Below are positions 9,909-18,344 of a DNA stretch of 52,925 nucleotides, piece by piece. Numbering within the stretch: the first letter of the stretch is position 1; every line of letters starts with the position of its first letter. Origin of the DNA: Desulfobacteraceae bacterium RAAP-1 (GTDB lineage: Bacteria > Desulfobacterota > Desulfobacteria > Desulfobacterales > Desulfatirhabdiaceae); the NCBI GenBank assembly GCA_001443525.1, contig LKPX01000018.1:1-52925 (forward strand). The letters run 5' to 3'. Made by a program: the position numbers and the translations under genes. The notes below the pieces were generated by a model. That model made no database searches and was not told the DNA's origin. It saw only the letters and a list, made by a program, of their open reading frames with translations.

Positions 9909-10790
9909 TTATTGCCGGCTGCTGAAAATTTTCAGCGCTGTTCGGTATTTTTCAAGTTTGTTTTCAAGCAGGGATGTCTCTTGGCAGAAAGGCAGAGTCA
10001 GGTGTAGGGTGGCGATCCGCCAGATGGCTTGTGCTACATTTTCCATGCAGATGCGTCGGGTGGCGCAGGCCGGGTAGTGGGTGCGGTAGAATTTCAGCTC
10101 AGCCCTGAATTTTTTTTCCCAGACATGTGACGGCGTATGATGCCTTTCGCTCTTGCCGCCCCAGTGCATTACAACAGCATCCGGAACATATCCGATTGTC
10201 CATCCCGATTTTCTGAGTCTCAGGCACAGATCCTGTTCTTCGCCGTACAGAAAAAATGTGTCGTCGAATCCGCCGATGGCTTTTACGGCTCCTGTGCGGG
10301 CGATCATGCTGGCGCCCAGCACCCAGGCGATTTCACCTTTAAGGCCCGCCAATGTTTTTTTTGCGTGTTTTTCTCCGGGATACCGGTATTCAACGGAGGG
10401 TTGCGGGGAGCCATCCGGATTTACCAGCGCGGTTCCCGCAATACCGATATCCGGGTGAGAATCCATGTAACGGATCATGGTTTCCAGCCCGCCGGGATAA
10501 ACTTCAGTATCCGGGTTCAGAAAATAAAGGTAGCGTCCCTGACTGACGGCGATTCCCTGATTGTTGGCAGCGGCAAATCCTTTATTTTCGGAATTGGCGA
10601 TGGCAATTACTGGGCTAAAGCGGCGTCTGACCATTTCCAGACTGGCGTCCTGTGAGGCATTATCCACCACGATGATCTGCGTATGTGGCTGTCTGCTGCA
10701 GGTTAATGATTCAAGACACTTGGCAAGATAGTTACAGGTATTGTAACTGACAATGATAACGGAGATGTCATAAGGAGTGAATGCTGTCAT
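9909..10790 (-). CDS. Family 2 glycosyltransferase
   Basis: GT-A fold glycosyltransferase of the WcaA/rhamnosyltransferase-like group, probably adding sugars to a surface polysaccharide from a nucleotide-sugar donor. It starts MTAFTPYDISVIIVSYNTCNYL, the classic GT2 first strand. It continues with VDNASQDAS, NKGFAAANNQG and the donor-site FLNPDTEV, and then GGFDDTFFLYGEEQDLCLR, the acceptor/catalytic region. At 293 residues it is a normal single-domain member. The frame is open a further 89 codons upstream without GT2 features, so I use the ATG before the first strand. Confidence 0.93.
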   Translation of the reverse strand: MTAFTPYDISVIIVSYNTCNYLAKCLESLTCSRQPHTQIIVVDNASQDASLEMVRRRFSPVIAIANSENKGFAAANNQGIAVSQGRYLYFLNPDTEVYPGGLETMIRYMDSHPDIGIAGTALVNPDGSPQPSVEYRYPGEKHAKKTLAGLKGEIAWVLGASMIARTGAVKAIGGFDDTFFLYGEEQDLCLRLRKSGWTIGYVPDAVVMHWGGKSERHHTPSHVWEKKFRAELKFYRTHYPACATRRICMENVAQAIWRIATLHLTLPFCQETSLLENKLEKYRTALKIFSSRQ

Positions 10791-11088
10791 GATGGATGAT
10801 GAAAGCTTTGTCCGGGAAATTTCCAACGATTGGCCCCGGCTGAAATTTCCGGGAGTTTCGAAGCTTTTTGTTGGCTGGATCGGTTTTGCCTGCTCATGCG
10901 GAATTCTGTTAGCACATGCAGGTATGAACTTCAAGAAATAGCTGACTTCAGTGATGATAAACGCGTATGGTGGAGTGGGTATGGGGAGAGCCCGCGCGTA
11001 TTGTTCCGTTTTTGCATCGGACATGATGTTGACCGGCCATCCTTCTTGGATGTGCACGCCTTGACCTTTCCCTTTGGGGGCGTTATTC

Positions 11089-11550
11089 GTGAATAATTTT
11101 CAGCGGTTCATAACAGGTATCTTTTTTGTCACCGGATTATTCCTGAATAGTGGGTGCGCATTTGATGCCAGCCAACATATCCACTCTGAAAATTGGAGCG
11201 AACAGGAATTCTGTAAGCATCAACTTCATGGAAATAGTTATGTCAGGACCGAGCTTTATTTTGGATTGTCAAAGCCAAGCGGTGAGGTAACTGAAGATGA
11301 ATTCCAGAATTTTATAAACACTGAAGTGACACCCCGTTTCCCCAATGGGCTGACGTTGTTAAACGGAAAAGGTCAATTCAAGGATTCGACGGGAGCCATC
11401 ATCAAAGAAGGGGCAAGGCTCTTGATATTACTTTATACCTTCAGCAATGAAAGCAGTCGTGCTGTGGAACAAATTCGGGATGCATATAAGAAAACTTTCC
11501 AGCAAGAATCCGTGATGCGTGTCGATGAACAATGTTGTGTCTCTTTCTGA
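11089..11550 (+). CDS. DUF3574 family lipoprotein
   Basis: Predicted secreted lipoprotein of 153 residues from the GTG at 11089. The N-terminus has a hydrophobic signal segment and a lipobox-like NSGC. The mature part contains YVRTELYFGLSKPSGEVTEDEF and the LTLLNGKGQF stretch, the hallmark of DUF3574, whose function is unknown. A purine-rich GGGGG lies 8 bases before the GTG. It is the last ordinary gene before the CRISPR island; about 250 non-coding bases follow up to the sigma-factor gene. Confidence 0.75.
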   Translation: MNNFQRFITGIFFVTGLFLNSGCAFDASQHIHSENWSEQEFCKHQLHGNSYVRTELYFGLSKPSGEVTEDEFQNFINTEVTPRFPNGLTLLNGKGQFKDSTGAIIKEGARLLILLYTFSNESSRAVEQIRDAYKKTFQQESVMRVDEQCCVSF

Positions 11551-11807
11551 ACAGTAATTATAACAGATAAATACATATTACGAAGTCGTCCCGAAATCGA
11601 CTTTTTACGATGGTATCAATTTTCTGAAAGTCTATATCCTGACAGGCCTCTGGGGCGATATCAAACGGACTGAAAAATCATTTGCAATCCGGGGATTATT
11701 ATTGACACCGACACCATAACGTCATAGTCCTTGCGAACCGAATTTCTACAGCAATTCTTACTGGCATGCAACTCTCTTATAACTCTGACTGATCTTTGAG
11801 GAATTCT

Positions 11808-12584
11808 ATGGAACCGACATCTCTTGACAAAGACAGGGAACTTGCTCAAATCATCTGCAATGACATCCGAAACGGTGATAACACATCGTTGAATAACTGG
11901 GTCTGCGCTCATTACACCAAAATGATGCGTTTAACAGTATGGAACGCGGGGTGTAAAGCACGGAATCAAAAAAATCCGGAAGACATACTTCATAAATTCT
12001 ACATCGAACTGAGTACAGGCAATGCATTCTGCCAATATGAAGGACACAATCATTGTTCTCTGGAGACATATATTCTGGGCAGACTGAAAAAGCGGAGTAT
12101 GCCTGAGAAATCCGCATCCAGACCCGATACAGGCACAGATTCTGAAGATAAAAATGGAGGTAACGGCCAGGATAAGCCCTTATCCCGAACCAGCCCTCCC
12201 ATATCGCTTGAAGATATGCCGAAAGCAGAAAAAATCGCCGCCCCCGGAGACTCTCTGGAAGAAAATCTGATGCGGCATCAGACAACAGAAATCCGTCGTC
12301 AGATTATTAATAAGGCATTGGATATCCTTTCAGACCAGCCCCGCACGGAGGAAGATGCCCTGCTGATACGCTGGCATCTGAGTGAGCTGTCCTATAAAGA
12401 CATGGCGGAACGGCTGCTGCTGTCACAGCATGTTCCACCCACCCAGGAAGCGCTTGCCCGTGAATACGATCGTATTCGGAAACGTTTTACGCGACCGGAT
12501 GGAACGCTGAGCAGATTCGGGAAAATGGTCAAACAGGTAATGAAAGAAAAATGTATTACCGAGGCAGACCTGCATTTGGAGTAA
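11808..12584 (+). CDS. ECF-like RNA polymerase sigma factor of the CRISPR island
   Basis: 258-residue protein with the two-domain layout of extracytoplasmic-function sigma factors. A sigma-2-like helical region at about residues 28-96 includes NPEDILHKFYIELS and LETYILGRLKKR. A long polar linker spans 97-150, and a sigma-4-like helix-turn-helix at about 160-246 includes LSYKDMAERLL and REYDRIRKRF. Start chosen at ATG 11808, with GAGGA just upstream; an in-frame TTG at 11796 is less likely. The next gene has an anti-sigma zinc finger and the following genes end in cas6. By position it resembles CalpS and CASP-sigma, the sigma factors of other type III loci. A TTGACA at about 11703 could be a housekeeping -35. 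Sigma identity is inferred from motif pattern, since the linker is unusually long. Confidence 0.72.
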   Translation: MEPTSLDKDRELAQIICNDIRNGDNTSLNNWVCAHYTKMMRLTVWNAGCKARNQKNPEDILHKFYIELSTGNAFCQYEGHNHCSLETYILGRLKKRSMPEKSASRPDTGTDSEDKNGGNGQDKPLSRTSPPISLEDMPKAEKIAAPGDSLEENLMRHQTTEIRRQIINKALDILSDQPRTEEDALLIRWHLSELSYKDMAERLLLSQHVPPTQEALAREYDRIRKRFTRPDGTLSRFGKMVKQVMKEKCITEADLHLE

Positions 12585-12597
12585 TTTTTTGTGATTA

Positions 12598-12629
12598 TGT
12601 CACATTTTTATGCGTTAGCATGTCTAATC
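12598..12629 (+). promoter_or_regulatory. Island promoter motif, copy 1 (weaker), before the anti-sigma operon
   Basis: TGTCACA starts at 12598 and the downstream element at 12621, the same 23-base offset as the other six copies. Here the second element reads TGTCTAATC rather than CGACTATTC, so this copy is weaker. It lies about 100 bases before the start of the zinc-finger protein and just after the sigma gene stop, where autoregulation of the cassette would be expected. Confidence 0.55.
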
Positions 12630-12725
12630 AAACAGAAGGAAGAATCAGAGCGTCCGTTTCTGTTAATGCCATAAAATAACAGCCTGAGTTAAAAAATATC
12701 CAGATAATATGAGAAGGTGACGATC

Positions 12726-13910
12726 ATGAAACCAATCGCTGTCAATTTTAACGATATATTGTTCCGGGAAACCGGAATCCGGGCCAACAGTGTCACTACC
12801 CAATCCGTGGAACTGATGGCTCTTGATACGACGTATTCGCTTCGATTCATCAAACGCACTGTCGCTGATCGGGAAATCCTGTTTGTGGGTCTGTATGATC
12901 CGGCGGAAAAGCCGGTTCAGGATATACAGATTCATTGCGCAGGGCAAACTTATGAAACGGGCGCCGCCGAACACCCTGACACCGCGGCCATTCCGCTGAC
13001 AGCCGGCGCCAGCCGAAGCGATTTCAATCTGACTTGCACATCGCTCGATCTGAATGTGGAAGTCAGCGTTCAATTAGAGCAGGTACATCCGGAATCGGTC
13101 GAAGCAGAAAGCACAGCATCCGATTTTGCTATGAAACTGTTGAACAGTGTGCAAAGAGATTTGAAGGAGAATCCGGCGCCAGCGTCATCCGTCTGCCCTG
13201 CAGAGGAGATGGTGCTGGCATATGCATATCACGAGCTAAGCGGTGAAGAAAAAATATCCGTCGGCAATCACGTCCACGAATGTCTGGATTGCCTGGATAT
13301 GGTACTGACAGCCCGTTACGCGGAAGAAGCCGCCAAGGATATGGCGGAAGCGCCTCTGCCGGACTGGCTGACCAATCCAGCCGCAACGGCTGTTTCCAAT
13401 CTTGTTGAATCACCGAAAGAGAAAATCATTCCGTGGCCGTATCCTTCTGTCAAGGATATGATTCACGACATCCAGAAACGCTGGGACAAGATGCTGGAAT
13501 GGCCGCTGGCCGCCATGCAGTCATTCAATATTGAAAATGCGCTGCTGGCCGCCGTTTTCAATCCGAAATGCTTATCCGAACACGCTGCGGATCATGATGG
13601 GGAAATTATCACCGCAAAATGGCTCGTGCTTGAGGATGGAAAAATCACTGACATTCGGCCTGTTGACGTTCAGATTTACGATCTGCAGATCACCGGAAAT
13701 CAGATAGAGTTTACGGGAGAACTGCCGCCGGAACTGCGGCATGAAGATATCACCCTGCGTTTTGGCTGGATAACGCCGGAGGGCAATCTGACGCCTCTGA
13801 AATATGAAAGAGGAGAAGTACTGAATGAATTTTTTTCCAGATGCCTGATCGCAGAAAATGACCTCGATCCACAGGGAAAACTGAAAATGCTGATCATGAA
13901 GTTCAAATGA
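12726..13910 (+). CDS. Putative anti-sigma factor with HC2-type zinc finger
   Basis: 394-residue protein starting at ATG 12726 (GAAGG eight bases upstream). Three parts are visible. A beta-rich N-terminal domain covers about residues 1-120. A zinc finger of the anti-sigma HC2 type has CPAEEMVLAYAYHELSGEE followed by HxxxCxxC, giving ligands C157, H182, C186 and C189. A Trp/Pro-rich linker leads to a second beta-rich domain (about 280-394). HC2 fingers of this form bind and silence ECF sigma factors, and the gene directly follows the sigma gene. Unlike membrane anti-sigmas it has no transmembrane segment, so release by cytoplasmic proteolysis would fit. It is the most likely substrate of the Lon-like protein encoded two genes downstream. 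The substrate role is inference; it could also be a structural partner. Confidence 0.65.
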   Translation: MKPIAVNFNDILFRETGIRANSVTTQSVELMALDTTYSLRFIKRTVADREILFVGLYDPAEKPVQDIQIHCAGQTYETGAAEHPDTAAIPLTAGASRSDFNLTCTSLDLNVEVSVQLEQVHPESVEAESTASDFAMKLLNSVQRDLKENPAPASSVCPAEEMVLAYAYHELSGEEKISVGNHVHECLDCLDMVLTARYAEEAAKDMAEAPLPDWLTNPAATAVSNLVESPKEKIIPWPYPSVKDMIHDIQKRWDKMLEWPLAAMQSFNIENALLAAVFNPKCLSEHAADHDGEIITAKWLVLEDGKITDIRPVDVQIYDLQITGNQIEFTGELPPELRHEDITLRFGWITPEGNLTPLKYERGEVLNEFFSRCLIAENDLDPQGKLKMLIMKFK

Positions 13911-13979
13911 TTTCTCTTGAAAATACCGGCTTCATAATCAGTAATATCAAAATCCGTCATCGAACAGGGAAGGAACACC

Positions 13980-16121
13980 ATGACCACAATCCAAAAGACC
14001 TGGGAAGTTTACTGCGATGAAAGCGGTACATTTCGCACTGTTGACACCCATGTCATCTGCCCGCTGATTGTTCAGGATAACGCCATCAACAACGAAACCA
14101 TGAACGGCATCTGGAAGAAATCCTTTCCGGAAGGACTCTGGGAAACATTCCACGCTACGGAATTGAAGTTGTCCACTATCCAGAAAGTGTTTGACCGGAT
14201 GCTTTCCAACCTGTTCTGCCTGAAAAACATATCCGCCCGTTTTATTTTTCATCAAAACACACGGGATTATGGATTTGATTTCTATCATGGCATGCTGTTT
14301 GAGTTTTTTCTATGGCATGCTGAAGATATTCTTCGCGCCGAAAACAAAAACCGGGGAGAAGGCAACCACGTGGTGGCCAATGTAAAGATTTACGTAGCGG
14401 AACGCGGTCCGATCAACGCACTGAGTTTTCAGAAATCCCTGCAATCCAGTTTCAACCGCCTTGTTGCTGCTCATAATCAGGAACGCCATCTGCCTCCGGA
14501 CAATTTCAGTTTTCAGACATTTGTCTACACGCTGCCGGTGACCCAAAGTCCGTTTATTCAGGTATCGGATCTTCTTTCGTATGTGGTTCGGGCGCATCTG
14601 AACGGTTTTCAGCAGTGGTCTTCAGAATCCCTCCTGTTTCTGAAAAACCTGAAGCGCACTGAAATATCCGACCGAACGTTAACGACGGATCACATCGTAG
14701 CGTTCAACGGAAAAAATGAAAGCAACGAAATCATCACCCTGGTGGTGAACAGGGAGAAATCCCGGAAGGCATCTTCGGTGGTGCGGCTGGAAGAACCCTT
14801 CAGCCGGATGCTGCTTGGCAATCTGTCCCACTGGATACAGGAATCGGAAGATGTCCGAAACCGCCGCCTGAAGGAACTGACGGAAAAACTGGCGCGCCTT
14901 GACCGGATGCGGCAGATGGCTGAAAGCGATCAGGTTCTGCTGGCGGCTGAAACCATGGTGAATCAGACTCGAGAATTCACGGAAGCCGCTTTTCTCATTC
15001 AGCTCCTTCAATATTACATCGAAAATGCCAGAGTTGCTGAGGACAGTTCCCTGCCGTCTTATCTGAACCGCCTCGAAGTCCAGACCGCTGTTCTGTATCT
15101 GGGCGTTAACAATCACCTGGGGCATTTTCCGTTGAATGACGCCTGCATTCGAAAGGCAGAACCGGTGGCCGCTGTACTGAGGCAGGATCCGGCTTTCTGG
15201 CCGCTGGTCTGTGATTTTTACAACAATATGGCGGTTTCCCTGCACAACATTTTTGATTTCACCGAGGCGACCCAGCGGCTTCATGCGCTGATTGAGCATC
15301 TGGAAAGAGAACTGAAGAACCCGTTCACCGGTTCCGCCATCAAATGCTATGAAATCGGCGCATTGTTTGGTTCTTACGCGCAGACACTGGCGTTTGACGC
15401 CCACTGCTCGTTTTTTCGCGTCCAGAACAATGCGGCTTTTCTGCAAATGATAGATGCGGCGGAATATTATTCCAGTCTGGCAATGGAACATTTTGATGAT
15501 GTGACCGATCATGAACGGCAGATCACTTATCAGATTCATTTCAACCTGCAGGCATATATTCTGACCGGAGAAAAAAGTTTTCTGGATAAAGCCGCCGCCC
15601 TCCTGAACTCGGACGGTAAAACCGACGAAGCCATCCATGCCTGGATCACATCCTGTCCGGAACGCTCCATGCTGAATCCGGCTTATCGGGTGAGCGCCGC
15701 CTTGAAATACGCTTTCTTATCCGGGAAACATTTCCCGGAAACGCCGGACATGATTGCCGCTATTTTGAAACACCGTGATATTCTGCCGAACTACCATCCC
15801 ATGGAGCAGATTCTGGCGTATCTGACAATGGCAGCGAAAAATCCGGAGCAGCGGAAGCGACTGCGGGAGATAATGAGCCATATGAAATTTCCGCCCAATA
15901 TCGTCAAAACCATTCAGTTGATCATGCAGCTTCAGACAGCGTTTTATCTGAAAGAACCGATCTCTCTCATCCGTATTCAGGAGATTGTGGACAGCCTCAC
16001 TCCAAATATTGCACCTCAATGGGGTCAGTACGGGCTGATTCAGGTATTGCAGGAATATACCCGCTCGCCGGACCGCTGGCATGTGGGGCCGATGGAAGTA
16101 CTTCCGTTCAATTACTGCTGA
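13980..16121 (+). CDS. DUF3800 RNase H-like nuclease domain with C-terminal helical repeat scaffold
   Basis: 713-residue protein. The N-terminal ~210 residues match DUF3800: YCDESGTF at 11-18 (D13, E14), FHATELK at 57-63, VAERG with E141, and the closing VSDLLSYVVRAHLNG with D197, so the acidic residues of an RNase H-like active site are all present. The remaining ~500 residues look like TPR-type helical repeats. The stretch GALFGSYAQTLAF at 460-472 is closely echoed in the next protein (GRLCGTLAQNYAF at 466-478), so the two share a tail. The gene sits 69 bases after the anti-sigma and 27 bases before the Lon-like gene, in one operon. DUF3800 proteins are widespread in defence islands, but their substrate is not settled. 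A role as nuclease effector or adaptor is inferred. Confidence 0.72.
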   Translation: MTTIQKTWEVYCDESGTFRTVDTHVICPLIVQDNAINNETMNGIWKKSFPEGLWETFHATELKLSTIQKVFDRMLSNLFCLKNISARFIFHQNTRDYGFDFYHGMLFEFFLWHAEDILRAENKNRGEGNHVVANVKIYVAERGPINALSFQKSLQSSFNRLVAAHNQERHLPPDNFSFQTFVYTLPVTQSPFIQVSDLLSYVVRAHLNGFQQWSSESLLFLKNLKRTEISDRTLTTDHIVAFNGKNESNEIITLVVNREKSRKASSVVRLEEPFSRMLLGNLSHWIQESEDVRNRRLKELTEKLARLDRMRQMAESDQVLLAAETMVNQTREFTEAAFLIQLLQYYIENARVAEDSSLPSYLNRLEVQTAVLYLGVNNHLGHFPLNDACIRKAEPVAAVLRQDPAFWPLVCDFYNNMAVSLHNIFDFTEATQRLHALIEHLERELKNPFTGSAIKCYEIGALFGSYAQTLAFDAHCSFFRVQNNAAFLQMIDAAEYYSSLAMEHFDDVTDHERQITYQIHFNLQAYILTGEKSFLDKAAALLNSDGKTDEAIHAWITSCPERSMLNPAYRVSAALKYAFLSGKHFPETPDMIAAILKHRDILPNYHPMEQILAYLTMAAKNPEQRKRLREIMSHMKFPPNIVKTIQLIMQLQTAFYLKEPISLIRIQEIVDSLTPNIAPQWGQYGLIQVLQEYTRSPDRWHVGPMEVLPFNYC

Positions 16122-16148
16122 AAGTATCGATTCAAGGAGTGCTTGGCG

Positions 16149-18272
16149 ATGAACAAAAAAATACCACCGGACCGTCTGATCGTTGCAGCACAAACTTCAG
16201 GTATCGTTGCGGATTGCCTGTCCTATCCTCAAAATATCGCCTGGCCAGCGTCCTGGCCGGAAATCAATCAACTGTGCGATAACGTGAAAAAGCGGATGGA
16301 ACCGCCATTACAGCCGCTGATGGATTTGTCTCTGGCGGCGCACTTACTGTTGACCTTTCCCAGTCTCCCGGATTTGCAACAGGCCCGGCAGGAATTTCAG
16401 CGTACGCTGGATCCAAATCTGCTGCCCTCGGACATCTGGAATCATGACGGCAACTGGCGTCTTATGCCGGTTGTGACTGTCGCTTCCGAGATAAAAGAAG
16501 CCAGCATATACAATTTCATGGTAGGCACACCGGCAACGACACTGGCCGCACACTGGCCGGAGTGGCTGACCGGTTATTTGGATATATCCAGCCAAGTTGC
16601 CATTCACGAAGCGTTTCAGGCAGCCCAGATATACAGCGGTATTTCCCGCCATCTGTTCATGTTTCCCCTGATATCTCCGAAAACAATCCAAAAAATTGAG
16701 GGGCGCTCTCTGGGACTTCCGTTAGCGCTGGGAGCGCTTTCAGCCCTGACCGGCGAAACGATGGCGTCTTGTTTTCTTGCCACCGGCAATGTGCAGAACA
16801 ACGCGCCGAAATTTTCGATTGAAGCAGTGGCAGGTATTTCAATCAAAAACCGGAAAGCCGTTGAAGAGAAACTCCAGTTGATGCTGATTCCTCAGAATGG
16901 GCTGTCTTCACCCGAACAGCTTCCGGGGCTGAAAATTAAAGGTGTACGTGATCTGAAAGAAGCCTGGTTATGGGCAAGACTGTATGCGCCGGAACATGAG
17001 AGCGAGCTGGAACGGCTGCAGCACATGCAGCGCGACCACCGCTTTCTGGTGGATAATTGCCTCAATATTGATCATCCGGAGCTGCTGGAATGGCTGATGG
17101 ATTCGGAACATGGGGAACCCATGCGTAATGCTGTTGCAGCGGATATGAACTGTGTTCAGACACTTGTTAAAAAACTGGACAACTGCCTGGCCCCGGCGAA
17201 TCGGGATTTGAAACATGCAGACATTCTGAGCAGTCTGATATCCGAAGATCACTTCATCTGCATGAAAAAGTGTTTTAAAATTGACGCATTCAAATGGGCT
17301 GTTCTGAATCTGAAGCTGGCCAATCACAGTGGGAAAAACGATTCAAGCCACTATTGGGCCCAGCAGGCAGAATCGTTCCGGGACGTGGCGCTCGATATAA
17401 CTCCGGAAGAATTTACTGAATTTATCAATAACTTATGCGTGTTCCGACACAACGCCTATACCTTTCGTCCTGAACCAGCACCTGATTTTTTAAAAGCGAT
17501 GGCCGATGAGCAGCGCTATAATCGGGGCATTAATATCGTACTGGGAAGGTTGTGCGGCACACTGGCGCAAAATTATGCGTTCTGCGGCCCTCGATATCTC
17601 AACGACGTCATTGAAAATATCCATCTGGCTCAACGCCAGTTTTGCGATGGCGACATGCTCGAATATCGGAATGACTGGCTTCGGGAGTTCTCCTATCTGG
17701 TATATGCCTTTCTGGACGCCGGTGACCGTGATCGCGCAAGGCAGGCTTTGCTGAACTATCTGGAAATCACCTCCCTGCCGGACCTGAAGCCCTGGCGTGA
17801 ACTGAATGACCCATATAAACAAGCCGCATTGATGCGCTATCTGGCCGATACGGCAGATTGTGGTGATTCACCGGAAAAGCAGTTGGCGTTCCGGCTCGTT
17901 TGGGAACACAGAAACTTCACATTTAAGGCAGAACATCCCTGTCAGTTGATTGCCTGGAATCTGGGCCGACTGGCGCTCAATTTCAAACATTCCGATCTTG
18001 CAAAACATTATTTTGAAAGCAGCATCACGCTGTGTGAACAATCTGCCGAAACCATCAAGGTCATGGCCCTGCTGCCGCTTTCCGGACTGTACGGCGCCGG
18101 GTTATGGAATCCGCAGCAGGAGGCATCCGCCACCGCTGTTCTGGAAAATATCCGTACATCACGGTTTTTGAATCCGGACCATTTCGCGGCGCTGATGGAA
18201 GGCGATATCTTTCATGCACTGAATCTTGTGCGAAAAGAGCCTGCGCGATTTTTCCCGTTTTCGTATCGCTGA
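16149..18272 (+). CDS. Putative Lon-type Ser/Lys protease domain fused to helical repeat scaffold
   Basis: 707-residue protein without the AAA module of Lon. Residues ~105-280 follow the order of the Lon proteolytic domain. SSQVAIHEAFQAA (147-159) corresponds to the pre-catalytic helix, and EGRSLGLPLALGALSALTG (184-202) to the catalytic GPSAG...SALTG region with Ser187. ATGNV (211-215) corresponds to TGEI/TGxV, and AVAGISIKNRKAVEEKL (226-242) to the IGGLKEK strand-helix with Lys233. LIPQNG then matches the IP-EN end and IKGVRDLKEAW the closing helix. The Ser-Lys spacing of 46 is close to that of E. coli Lon (43). The rest is helical repeats sharing motifs with the DUF3800 protein. Start is ATG 16149, with AAGGAG nine bases upstream. 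No CARF or SAVED sensor is seen. Its place beside a sigma/anti-sigma pair suggests it cuts the anti-sigma. The protease call rests on motif order only. Confidence 0.6.
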   Translation: MNKKIPPDRLIVAAQTSGIVADCLSYPQNIAWPASWPEINQLCDNVKKRMEPPLQPLMDLSLAAHLLLTFPSLPDLQQARQEFQRTLDPNLLPSDIWNHDGNWRLMPVVTVASEIKEASIYNFMVGTPATTLAAHWPEWLTGYLDISSQVAIHEAFQAAQIYSGISRHLFMFPLISPKTIQKIEGRSLGLPLALGALSALTGETMASCFLATGNVQNNAPKFSIEAVAGISIKNRKAVEEKLQLMLIPQNGLSSPEQLPGLKIKGVRDLKEAWLWARLYAPEHESELERLQHMQRDHRFLVDNCLNIDHPELLEWLMDSEHGEPMRNAVAADMNCVQTLVKKLDNCLAPANRDLKHADILSSLISEDHFICMKKCFKIDAFKWAVLNLKLANHSGKNDSSHYWAQQAESFRDVALDITPEEFTEFINNLCVFRHNAYTFRPEPAPDFLKAMADEQRYNRGINIVLGRLCGTLAQNYAFCGPRYLNDVIENIHLAQRQFCDGDMLEYRNDWLREFSYLVYAFLDAGDRDRARQALLNYLEITSLPDLKPWRELNDPYKQAALMRYLADTADCGDSPEKQLAFRLVWEHRNFTFKAEHPCQLIAWNLGRLALNFKHSDLAKHYFESSITLCEQSAETIKVMALLPLSGLYGAGLWNPQQEASATAVLENIRTSRFLNPDHFAALMEGDIFHALNLVRKEPARFFPFSYR

Positions 18273-18344
18273 CATCCGGTCAATCCGCAAATAACGGCCT
18301 TACGCGAAGCCATCGTTTTCAACCTCTTCGTAAAGGTAATGACG

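Noticed and set aside
13980-18272. Either large protein of the cassette as Csx29 (TPR-CHAT) of a type III-E system
   Set aside because: Both have repeat-like tails, but I see no CHAT His-Cys dyad, no Cas7-11 gene is in the window, and their N-terminal domains match DUF3800 and Lon instead.
16149-18272. Lon-like protein as a direct CalpL relative
   Set aside because: CalpL carries a SAVED sensor; no such domain or CARF motif is visible here, so only functional analogy is claimed.
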